Source: Symbiodinium natans (lineage: Eukaryota > Sar > Dinophyceae > Suessiales > Symbiodiniaceae). From it: DNA of 64,000 nucleotides. The translations under genes and the position numbers were made by a program. Positions 20,362 to 28,304 of the stretch are shown in pieces. Each line of letters opens with the position of its first letter. The first letter of the stretch is position 1. The stretch is from positions 126,001 through 190,000 of the forward strand of contig CAJNDS010000209.1 of NCBI GenBank assembly GCA_905221605.1, read 5' to 3'. The notes beneath the pieces were generated by a model. It saw nothing but the letters and a program-made list of their open reading frames with translations. It was not told where the DNA came from and ran no database searches.

Positions 20362-23300
20362 CATCGTTGGTGGGCGGCTTCCCATCGATCGCGAACACCA
20401 ACGCCAGGTGTTCATGGACTGCCCGAAGTCCAGGAATATCGGAAAACCCCGAGGTGCAAGCAAACTCAAGATCCCCAATAACCCTTAGGGCACGATGAGT
20501 CCAAGGGTTCCAATCGACCGAGAGCTGGACCCATTCGTGGTACTCTTCGGTGTCCTCGAAACGACTGAAAGGATCTGAGATATTGGCCTTAGTCGGAACA
20601 CGTTCCAGACGGTGTGATAAACCTTGTCGGTTGTGCCAGGTCCAATGGGCTGCGACCAGACAGTTCAAAGGTTGGTGCTTGCCGACGCCTCGTAAAAGAG
20701 CATGTCTGGAGGCCTCATTGTCACAGCACTGCACATAGTCATCATCAAGGAGAGGCCGAAAAATCATAGGCGCCAAAATGGCTACCCACGCTTCTAAGAG
20801 ATAGATGAATGCCTGATTGGCTGAGAACTGTCGTAGCAACTCTGATGGAAGTCTCCCCTGGAAGTACGTGGCTCGAGAGGAGTCTCCGTGATAAAAGCAC
20901 ACTGCCGCCCAGCCGTTCTCGATGCCGGGCGTCTGGTTGGGGTCCCACTCAGGGATGACCTCATCGCCGGGGCGGTAAACGGTCTTCCCCAACTTGAAAT
21001 ACGCATCGGTGTAGATGACGGAGAAAGCTGCGGGTCTTAGATCACGAGGTATTATCATCGGTCGGCAGTGATTGATGATATTCTTCAGAGACAGGAGTGC
21101 CGCAAGGGTAGGCTTGTCAAGCTTGGTGTTGGAGGAGTTGGCTCTGGCATAAATGGCCTTGAGCGGGGCCCGCCCCACGCGACCGAATAATCGGCCAGTG
21201 AGGAAGTTGCACTTCCCCGCCAATTTCCTGGCCAATTCGGGGGTGAGAGTGCCCGAATGGAGATAGTCGTCGATGAGTCGTGTCACCTGTTGCACTCTTT
21301 TCGGGCATGGTGTCAGGGCCAGAGACTCTGAATCTGATGAAATGAGGACACCCTGTATCCGCTGTGCGCCAGCGGGTGGTTGTCGTTTGGCCTTCTTCAT
21401 GAAGAAGCCCAGGACGGAATTCAAGTCTTCGAAGGCTTGGAAGCTGGAGTCAGCTGAGTCCACTGGTTCCATGGAGCCATAGTCATCGACATAGTGTAAG
21501 GCTGGGCACAAGATGAGGATCCGACTACAGGTGACCAGCATGTCGCCGAAGCGGTTATATGACCACACGCTAGCTGCTGAACCGAACAGAAGTACATTGT
21601 GGTTCCACAACGTGGGTCCATCTGGTGTCATAAGGAGCACATAGGCTTGTCTGGGGTGTCGAAGGGGGAGCTGTCGATATGCACCGTCATGATCGTGTCC
21701 CCAGACTTGTAGATCACAGGCAGGGTCACCGCGCAACCACTCGAAACCCAGGGCGATGAAGTGGTCTGGCGTGTGGTGGAACGGCTGGTCGTGCATGATG
21801 CAAGTGGAGTTATGTCCGCTCCGGCGCCAGTCTTCGCCGCGGCGAACTTTGTTGTTGCCGTCGCTGCCGATTTGTTCAATGCTAAAGGCCACGGCTATAT
21901 AGGGCTCATCATCGGGCAGTTCGGATAGGGCCAAGTCGGGGGCGCTGCGTAGCTGTACAGTTTCCACATTCCACCAGCTCGGGGCTTTGAAGGGTCCGTT
22001 CATCCTGCCAGCTCGGACTTCTTCGGCTATCTCGTCTGCCATGCGTTCCCAATGTTGGTCGACATTGCCTGCTCGAAGTTTTTGGTGTATGTAGGTTCGG
22101 TTCTTCTCAGCGAACTCAGGCAAGGAGGTGGGCTCAAGGTACTTCTGGTCCCTGCGAACGTGCCAATTGACCCCCGGTGTGATCGTCCCCATGAGGTCGA
22201 AACCGAGCGTGAGTTCACGTGACAAGACCGAGAGCTGCGGGTACTCGAGCTGTTGCAGTAAGGAGAGCAAGACAGGTATCTGGGTGCGAGAGGACGTGTG
22301 TGTGTACGCCCTGCGTGCGTGTGGGAGCAAGAGGTTGTACCAGTCGGTGGTCTGTTCCTCGAAGTCCAGAACCATGTCTTCAATCTCCTCGATGACTCTT
22401 GCCTGAAAGACTGGGAGTGGGTGAAATAGATGTCGGTGTTGTATGCACCAAACCAAGGTAGGGTCTATGTCTTTGGGTCGGAAACTCTGGTCGAGGGTTT
22501 TGGCCCACTCGAGGTGTTCGGTCCAGGAGAATTGTGGCATGTAATGAGGGTCGTCTCGACGAGGCGGTGGTCCAAAGGGCACCGCTGTAGCCCGCCACAA
22601 GGAGACGACTCGTTGCACTGTCGTCACCGCCGGGGGCGGTACTGGTTCGGCGCACGCCACCCCCAGAAGCACGAGAAAGATGATCCACACCGCGGTTGGA
22701 AGGTGCCAAGTGTTCGCCAAAGCTCGATTCCGGTGATACTCTGTAGGTTCGAGTAACTCTTGGATTGGCTCGGTGTACTTGCCGCTATATCCCATGAGGC
22801 GTTCTCGAAGCTCAGCGGGTGCGACGCTCAGGGTCTCGTCCGGATACTGTACCAGGAAGTCGGATTCGTACTGCCAAGGTGGGAAACGTTTGTTGTCCTG
22901 TTCCCAGCGTGCCATGGCTTCTCGACTGTGCCTGGTTCGCTTCGGAGGTGGCCGCCCAGCCTCAGTCGGTGCGGGGGTGGTCAGGCAATGAAAAAGTTTG
23001 CCTGCTTGGATGCACCTTGGCAAAGAGTATTCTTTGGAATGTAGTCCGGGTTGAAGTTCGGCAGCCATGGGGTTGTGTAGGCGTGGGTAAACATCGTCCT
23101 CATGCCAATGGAGAGTCCACGGTGTGGCCGTGGACAGCTCATTCGAGATGTCGTCCCAGCGGCAAGAGGTCCACCACAGTCGCTTTCTGTGCATAACCCC
23201 ACCATCTGCTGCGTCGATGATCACCGGACTCATGGCCAGGCGCTCGGATAGAGTTGAGACATGATGTCGAACCTGCTCGTGAGGTACCACATTTTCGATG

Positions 23301-23809
23301 ATGGTCTCGACCGGGTAGCCCCGGAAGTGCTCGCGGATGTCATGTTCGATCTCAACCAGGGTCTCAAAGAGGCCGCCTGTCTCCCCGAACACTCCGGGGG
23401 CGTTTTCCCGAATCTGGGAAAAATCCGGACAAGGTGGGCCGCCTGTGATGAGGATGAGGAAGTTCTGCACTTGGACCGATTGCACGACTTTCTGGTAGAC
23501 CTCGTCGACGTCGAAATTCCAGACATCCCCCATGTGTACGACCTGATAGAGTTCGGTCGTCAGAAGTCGGCAACCGGGGTCGGTTTCCCACGCCAAGGTG
23601 AGCGCAACTCGAGCGCCTACAGCCAACAGGGCGGCGCTAGCTGCCCCGATGCCATCGAAGAAACTGAGATGCACCACCGGGATGTCACCGATGAGGTCTT
23701 GGCAAATCGCAGTGATCCGATGCTCTGGGGAAGAGTTAAGGCGGCTCGAGGTATGGGTGGTGCTCACCTGGTCGGCTCCAGGCCCATCAGGGCCTGGGCC
23801 GTGCTGTCC
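20342..23809 (-). CDS. Pol: C5-cytosine methyltransferase - reverse transcriptase - RNase H
   Basis: Open from just after the gag UAG (23812-23810) to TAG 20342. The first AUG lies inside the methyltransferase, so expression probably needs readthrough. Numbering from the GTG at 23767. C5 methyltransferase, about 30-365: motif I LSFFDGIGAASAAL (34-47), motif IV GGPPCPDFSQIR with catalytic C113, motif VI ENV (158-160), motif VIII HRKRLWW (193-199), RERLMGY (321-327) and motif X-like ANTWHLPTAVW (351-361). All core motifs are present, so it may be active on cytosine. Reverse transcriptase, about 600-830: motif A DHDGAYRQ (692-699), motif B LLFGSAASVW (726-735), motif C YVDD (759-762). RNase H-like, about 915-1070: YTDA (D921), LLEAW (E992), CCDNEAS (D1016), ANISDPFSR (D1065). 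There is no integrase. The methyltransferase sits N-terminal to RT, unlike the Dam-type adenine methyltransferase downstream of RNase H in classic DIRS elements. Confidence 0.9.
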   Translation of the reverse strand, partial: GQHGPGPDGPGADQVSTTHTSSRLNSSPEHRITAICQDLIGDIPVVHLSFFDGIGAASAALLAVGARVALTLAWETDPGCRLLTTELYQVVHMGDVWNFDVDEVYQKVVQSVQVQNFLILITGGPPCPDFSQIRENAPGVFGETGGLFETLVEIEHDIREHFRGYPVETIIENVVPHEQVRHHVSTLSERLAMSPVIIDAADGGVMHRKRLWWTSCRWDDISNELSTATPWTLHWHEDDVYPRLHNPMAAELQPGLHSKEYSLPRCIQAGKLFHCLTTPAPTEAGRPPPKRTRHSREAMARWEQDNKRFPPWQYESDFLVQYPDETLSVAPAELRERLMGYSGKYTEPIQELLEPTEYHRNRALANTWHLPTAVWIIFLVLLGVACAEPVPPPAVTTVQRVVSLWRATAVPFGPPPRRDDPHYMPQFSWTEHLEWAKTLDQSFRPKDIDPTLVWCIQHRHLFHPLPVFQARVIEEIEDMVLDFEEQTTDWYNLLLPHARRAYTHTSSRTQIPVLLSLLQQLEYPQLSVLSRELTLGFDLMGTITPGVNWHVRRDQKYLEPTSLPEFAEKNRTYIHQKLRAGNVDQHWERMADEIAEEVRAGRMNGPFKAPSWWNVETVQLRSAPDLALSELPDDEPYIAVAFSIEQIGSDGNNKVRRGEDWRRSGHNSTCIMHDQPFHHTPDHFIALGFEWLRGDPACDLQVWGHDHDGAYRQLPLRHPRQAYVLLMTPDGPTLWNHNVLLFGSAASVWSYNRFGDMLVTCSRILILCPALHYVDDYGSMEPVDSADSSFQAFEDLNSVLGFFMKKAKRQPPAGAQRIQGVLISSDSESLALTPCPKRVQQVTRLIDDYLHSGTLTPELARKLAGKCNFLTGRLFGRVGRAPLKAIYARANSSNTKLDKPTLAALLSLKNIINHCRPMIIPRDLRPAAFSVIYTDAYFKLGKTVYRPGDEVIPEWDPNQTPGIENGWAAVCFYHGDSSRATYFQGRLPSELLRQFSANQAFIYLLEAWVAILAPMIFRPLLDDDYVQCCDNEASRHALLRGVGKHQPLNCLVAAHWTWHNRQGLSHRLERVPTKANISDPFSRFEDTEEYHEWVQLSVDWNPWTHRALRVIGDLEFACTSGFSDIPGLRAVHEHLALVFAIDGKPPTNDGKGRLP

Positions 23810-23812
23810 CTA
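23810..23812 (-). promoter_or_regulatory. Single in-frame UAG between gag and pol
   Basis: Sense context AAA UAG GGA CAG. Gag and pol share one frame with this as the only stop between them. UAG followed by GGA is also the start of the readthrough context of gammaretroviral gag-pol, so a leaky stop is the simplest reading. Confidence 0.6.
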
Positions 23813-25165
23813 TTTGCGTCCACCCTTGCGGGTGCCTTTCTGTTTACCGTTGCCCTTATAGGGCTTGCCTCCTCCCTTTTGTTGCCAAGGGGGGGAGCCC
23901 GAACCTTTGTTGGCAGGCGCATTCGCTGGTGTCGAGGACAACTGTGGGCTCGGGTTCCATGTAGCCTGCGGGTAGGCGGCAAAGCTCACAGACTGTTGGG
24001 GTGGCCATTGCGGTCGGGATGGGTCCGCCAGGCTGTGGTGTGACATTGTCCACGAAGTAGGCTGCCATGATGAAGAACCCTGTCCGCTACCCCAGTTGTT
24101 GTCGGGTCGACGCCACCGTTGAGAGCCTCCACGTCCTTTTCCTTTGGGGGCCGTCTCGTCGTTCCACTTGGTCCTCTTTTTGACAGGGGATTGGTTGAGT
24201 ATATCGTGCACCTTGGTGAGGTCGGCCATGAGATCCTCGGTGATGGCGGCAAAAGTCTCATTGGATCGCATCCGCATAGCGATCTCCCACGCGAATGAGT
24301 CCCACAAAGCTTTGGTGTTTGGAACTCGTTGGGAATGTCGTCGAACAAGGTTCGTGAACCACTCCGTGTATCGCCTCACCGCAGTCTCAGTGGCATACTT
24401 GAGGAGGATCCATGCCCACTGCATGGCTTCGATGGCGTCTATCAGCATCATGAGGCCTCTGACCTCCCATTCCTCGGTGGCCTTCTCGGAGATGTTGAAC
24501 TTGTCGTCGATGGTCAACTTCTTCTCGGTGGGGGCCTTCTTCCGATTGGAGTTGATGGTGTCGAAGGAGGTGAAGATCCGTTGAGAGAGAATCTCGCCCA
24601 ACGGTGTTGCCGTGTAAAGTTTGGAAACTTGATGTTCGTGATGCATTCTGGCCAATGTGCGTTCTGCTCCGAGTAAAGTTTTCTCAGGGAAGTGACGGCG
24701 TTCCCCATCCACAAGAACTTTGTTGTAATCTTCGAGCAGGCTCGCGTAGACCCCGGGCGGTAATGCCTTGGGAACTACGTCGGGGGAACTCGATGTTGCA
24801 GACGCTGTTGATGTCGGTGGCGCCGCTCCCCCGTGTGGCGAAGGCGCAGCTGCTGGTGTCGAAGCTGCTCGGATTTCTGCCATGACATCCGACGCCTGGT
24901 TCACAAAGACCATCCACTGCGCGATAACGGCTTCAACGATGGTCTCGTCCTCCAGCTTATACTCGGTCCCCTTATATTGTAGGCCCGTCTTCAGCCGTCC
25001 CACTAGTTCACGTATAGAGTCTGGCTTGGCCAGATACGTGGCGATCGCCTGCGCCGTAGGCAAGCCGATGGCCCGTAAGTACTGGAGGACTGCGTCGGAC
25101 GCCTCGACGATCCCGGCGGCCGCCAGGGCCTCTTGCAGAACGTCGCGACCCGGTAGGCCAGGCAT
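23810..25165 (-). CDS. Gag-like protein
   Basis: 451 residues from an ATG at 25165. The N-terminal 100 residues are helical, followed by an Ala/Pro/Ser linker (about 103-133), a helical region to about 330 that could be a capsid-type domain, and a Gly/Lys/Arg-rich tail (SQRWRRPDNNWGSGQ, GGGKPYKGNGKQKG, TRKGGRK) suited to RNA binding in place of a CCHC knuckle. No homology is recognised by eye. The gag role comes from its position directly before pol in the same frame. It starts 247 bp downstream of the recombinase stop. Confidence 0.72.
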   Translation of the reverse strand: MPGLPGRDVLQEALAAAGIVEASDAVLQYLRAIGLPTAQAIATYLAKPDSIRELVGRLKTGLQYKGTEYKLEDETIVEAVIAQWMVFVNQASDVMAEIRAASTPAAAPSPHGGAAPPTSTASATSSSPDVVPKALPPGVYASLLEDYNKVLVDGERRHFPEKTLLGAERTLARMHHEHQVSKLYTATPLGEILSQRIFTSFDTINSNRKKAPTEKKLTIDDKFNISEKATEEWEVRGLMMLIDAIEAMQWAWILLKYATETAVRRYTEWFTNLVRRHSQRVPNTKALWDSFAWEIAMRMRSNETFAAITEDLMADLTKVHDILNQSPVKKRTKWNDETAPKGKGRGGSQRWRRPDNNWGSGQGSSSWQPTSWTMSHHSLADPSRPQWPPQQSVSFAAYPQATWNPSPQLSSTPANAPANKGSGSPPWQQKGGGKPYKGNGKQKGTRKGGRK

Positions 25166-25412
25166 CGGTTACTGATCTTGTCAACGGGAGCAAAATAGGC
25201 TACGGGGGCACTGCAAGGTCAGTGGGGGAATGAAACAAGTTGCTTGATGGCTGACACGGACCATCTTTTTGGTCTTGTACGATCGAACGGCTCTTAAGGT
25301 TCAAGGTCTAAGGTTCGAGGTCCACGGTGAGACGGGGGGGGTACATCGCCGAGGCGGAATATTCCCCCCCCCCCATCGTCTCCTCTTGTTCGTCTCCTCT
25401 TCTAGAAGCAAT

Positions 25413-26987
25413 TCAAGCGTCAGCCACGGGGAGGAGCTCGTCGTCGCTGGCCGCGTCGGCTGCGGCTCGAAGTTCGTCTGCCCGGAAACAGCGTTTACAG
25501 CGCTGTCCCAGTGGGAGCTTGTATTCTTTTCTGTGAGGGGCGAGCCCATAAGGCCAGCCGCAGATTGTGTGCCAGTGAATGTTCTCGGTCGCGACCTCCG
25601 GCACTCCTGGAATGTGAATGCACTTCGTGGTGGTGTTGACGACCCAAAATTTCGTGCGTAAGGTCTCCAGGTAATGTTCTACGAGTTCCCGTACCTGGGC
25701 TGGTCGTTGTATCGGATAACCATCGAAGAGCTCGTTGACATGGCACAGCGGGGTTTCTTGGACGTACAGTTTCACAGCGTCGCTCCCCCACCGGCCTATC
25801 AATTGTACAGTCTCCAGGGGGAACCGCATGAATCGTGTGAGGAATTGAGCGCCGGAAACCCTGCAGGCATGCTCGTTGAACTTCTGCAACAGATCAGCTC
25901 GAGGACCTGGTCGGGTCATCTGACACCCCGTCAGGCGAATCGCAGCCCTAAACAGGTCAATGATCTCGGTGTGCGACATGGCTCCTTCCCGGCCTGGGAA
26001 CAAGAATGCATCAGGATCCGGGGTCCAACGGCGCACTCGTACAAGGTGTCGGTGAAGGGCGTGATACGGGCACAAGCGTGCCGATCTGTGACACGAACAA
26101 ACGTGTGATCTTGTAACGCACATGCCCACCGTGTCCGTCTTGTGGCACGGCAGGGTGATGAAGGCCAGGCGACCGTGTACTGTCTGCTCGGTCCAGGCAT
26201 GTTGCAATCTGGCTGCTGCCGCCTCGATGCCCCGGAACATCCACCAGCAGCAGATCACGATCACATCGACAGCCGCTTGTACTGAATCTAGCCACGCGGA
26301 GGCCTCGGGGAAAGGTCGTTCGAGGTCGACGCGCTCGAAGTCTTCAAGGACAAAGGAGTCCTTGGCTGCTGCTGGGCCGCGTCCTCGCTCCACAGCGCGT
26401 TCGACCTGTTTCATCCTCAGGCGCACGGCCTCCGGAAGTGCCTCGCCCGAGCGAGCCACGTGCTCCTGGGCGGCTTGGCTAAAGAGCTGCTTTGCCGATT
26501 TGTAGCCACCGAACCGGAGGCTCGCCCCGATGGCGTCCACGAGGTTCGTGGTGATCGGGATCGGTGGGAGGTCCCAGGCCTCGGCCAAGGTACACCAAGA
26601 CTTCCACCGCGAGGACCGCGTCCTCTGTGTGGTCGCAGCGTACTCGAGCTGGTGTAAAGTACTCAAGGCCTGTTGTCTGAGGGCCGGGCTTGCTGCAGCC
26701 TTTGCTGCCGCCAGCGATCCCCTAGCACTCGGGGCTATGATAGGGAAATCCTGTCGAGCTCGAGGTAGGGAGTGGGGTCCGGGGGCGGGGCGGCCTGTTA
26801 TGAGGCACAACTTTTCCAAGTCGGGGCCATTTCTTGCTACCTCGAGGATCGTTGCCCAAGGAGCCTCTCTCAGCTGTGTTGGAGTCACAATCTTCATCCT
26901 AGCTAAGTGCGGCGCCACGTGGGTCATATCATGCGCACGTAGCAGGGCTAGGGTGTCAGCGAACGTCTCCCTGCGGACCGCTACCAT
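25413..26987 (-). CDS. Tyrosine recombinase
   Basis: 524 residues from an ATG at 26987. The core-binding part is about 105-175 (TTQRTRSSRWKSWCTLAEAW). Catalytic domain: Box I arginine R252 in WWMFRGIEAAAAR, a lysine in CHKTD (K283), Box II H373-x-x-R376 in NEHACRVSGAQFL, W400 in LIGRWGSD, and the nucleophile Y408 in VKLYVQ. A Cys/His cluster CSCHRSARLCPYH (298-309) lies inside the catalytic domain, and CxxC occurs near the C-terminus (RCKRCF). It should integrate a circular cDNA by recombination without target duplication. It lies upstream of gag, whereas DIRS and Ngaro elements carry it at the 3' end. Confidence 0.9.
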   Translation of the reverse strand: MVAVRRETFADTLALLRAHDMTHVAPHLARMKIVTPTQLREAPWATILEVARNGPDLEKLCLITGRPAPGPHSLPRARQDFPIIAPSARGSLAAAKAAASPALRQQALSTLHQLEYAATTQRTRSSRWKSWCTLAEAWDLPPIPITTNLVDAIGASLRFGGYKSAKQLFSQAAQEHVARSGEALPEAVRLRMKQVERAVERGRGPAAAKDSFVLEDFERVDLERPFPEASAWLDSVQAAVDVIVICCWWMFRGIEAAAARLQHAWTEQTVHGRLAFITLPCHKTDTVGMCVTRSHVCSCHRSARLCPYHALHRHLVRVRRWTPDPDAFLFPGREGAMSHTEIIDLFRAAIRLTGCQMTRPGPRADLLQKFNEHACRVSGAQFLTRFMRFPLETVQLIGRWGSDAVKLYVQETPLCHVNELFDGYPIQRPAQVRELVEHYLETLRTKFWVVNTTTKCIHIPGVPEVATENIHWHTICGWPYGLAPHRKEYKLPLGQRCKRCFRADELRAAADAASDDELLPVADA

Positions 26988-27125
26988 GCGGCGTTGTCAA
27001 GGAGGTTCGGGCGCCTGAAAGGAAGGATGGGGCCCCCTATTCAGCCGAATAGCAACGATCAGTTGCGCTCAACAGTGCGGCATTTTGGGTTGAGGGCCTG
27101 AATGCAGCATGGGGGTTCGGGTGAA

Positions 27126-27919
27126 GGCTGAAAACCTCAGCCACGCAGTACCTACCGGCTGCGTCCCCGGGCTCAATCACTATTGGCAACTCAGCGCTGC
27201 ACAGGATACACAAGCTGCTTCAAGGCACACAAAAGGTTTTGGGGCGGTGGGGGGGTAGGGCACAGCTGAGAACTCAGCTGGCAGCATGAACATGCTGCAT
27301 TTTCAGGGGGGGCGCTGTTGGGTATGGCCGAACTCGGCCTTGCAGCGTACATGGGCTGCGTCACGAGGTCAGGGGCTCAGGTACAAAGGGGGGTGGGGAG
27401 GTGTACAGCTGAGAACTCAGCTGGCAGCATGAACATGCTGCGTCTTTGGGTGTTACGGGTCAGGCGGGGTTCGGGTGAAGCTGAGAACTCAGCTGGCAGC
27501 ATGAACATGCTGCGTCTTTGGGTGTTATGGGAACAGGCAAGGGTCGGGCGGGGTTCGGGTGAAGCTGAGAACTCAGCTACACAGCGTATCTAAGCTGCGT
27601 TTTGATATGTGGGGAGGGATGCGGGTTCAGGGAGGGAACCAGGGTAACTGCCCACACAGTTACATGCAGCGTTCACTAGCTGCCCTCGGGTTCCGAGTCG
27701 AGTTGATTCATAGCTGCCCACACGGCAACACGCAGCGTTCACTAGCTGCCCTCGGGTTCCGAGTCGAGTTGAATCATAGCTGCCCACGCAGCAACACGCA
27801 GCGTCCACTAGCTGCCCTCGGGTTCCGAGTCGTGTTGATAACTGCCCACACAGCTATCTGCAGCATTCACAAGCTGCAACATGGGGTCAGGGTTCTTCTA
27901 CGCTGCATGAACATGCAGC
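27126..27919 (-). repeat. Array of paired perfect hairpins (double-hairpin elements)
   Basis: About eleven units lie between ORF2 and the recombinase. A typical unit is CAGCTGAG-AA-CTCAGCTG (27263-27280) followed at once by GCAGCATG-AA-CATGCTGC (27281-27298). Other units are near 27126-27164, 27326-27359, 27406-27441, 27479-27513, 27563-27598, 27644-27683, 27715-27749, 27779-27815, 27839-27877 and 27902-27919. The first hairpin changes sequence but stays self-complementary (GGCCGA/TCGGCC, GTAACTG/CAGTTAC, GCTGC/GCAGC). The second is almost always 18 nt with GCAGC and GCTGC ends. G-rich sequence separates the units. There are no convincing open frames. Confidence 0.85.
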
Positions 27920-28185
27920 ACTACACGGGTTCGGGGCTCGGGTTGAGGCTGGTCACAGGGGAACTACGACTCAGCTACGCGGCGTCCAATCCGCATCTCG
28001 CGCTGATGGTCTCTCGTTTTCACAGAAGGGTCGGGGTACCGGGGGGGGCAGTTGAAAAACCCATCTGACCTGCAGGTCAAGGCTACTTGATGGGGTGTTT
28101 GAGGCAAGTACAGCAGGGCCTCCCCTGTTTTGCCGACTTCATCCGGGGAATCGCATCTCTCGGATCGAAAGAGGGGCTCCTGGGT

Positions 28186-28228
28186 AAGGCGGGACCCCGC
28201 CTTCCCCACATCCGCCGGGGCGGGTAGG
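28186..28228 (-). repeat. GC-rich hairpin pair downstream of ORF2
   Basis: AAGGCGGG-AC-CCCGCCTT (28186-28203) is an 8-bp perfect hairpin, followed by ATCCGCC-GG-GGCGGGTAG (28210-28226). The latter type recurs upstream of ORF2 at 30613 and 30664. Confidence 0.7.
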
Positions 28229-28304
28229 TCAAAAGCGACGTCTCCCAGAACTTCCGCCGTCACGGGAAAACTCGGAGGTCATTGGCATCGCCTCCGGAAT
28301 GCGC

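Noticed and set aside
20342-23767. Host DNA methyltransferase gene (DNMT)
   Set aside because: The methyltransferase is continuous with RT and RNase H in one frame and ends inside the terminal repeat, so it belongs to the element.
23261-24043. 260-codon plus-strand frame
   Set aside because: Shadow of pol and gag on the opposite strand.
25413-26987. Phage or bacterial integrase
   Set aside because: It lies inside split repeats with RT and gag on the same strand, and the sequence around it is eukaryotic.
27658-27840. CRISPR-like array (three repeats of about 60 bp)
   Set aside because: The repeats are parts of the hairpin units, spacing is irregular and the genome is eukaryotic.
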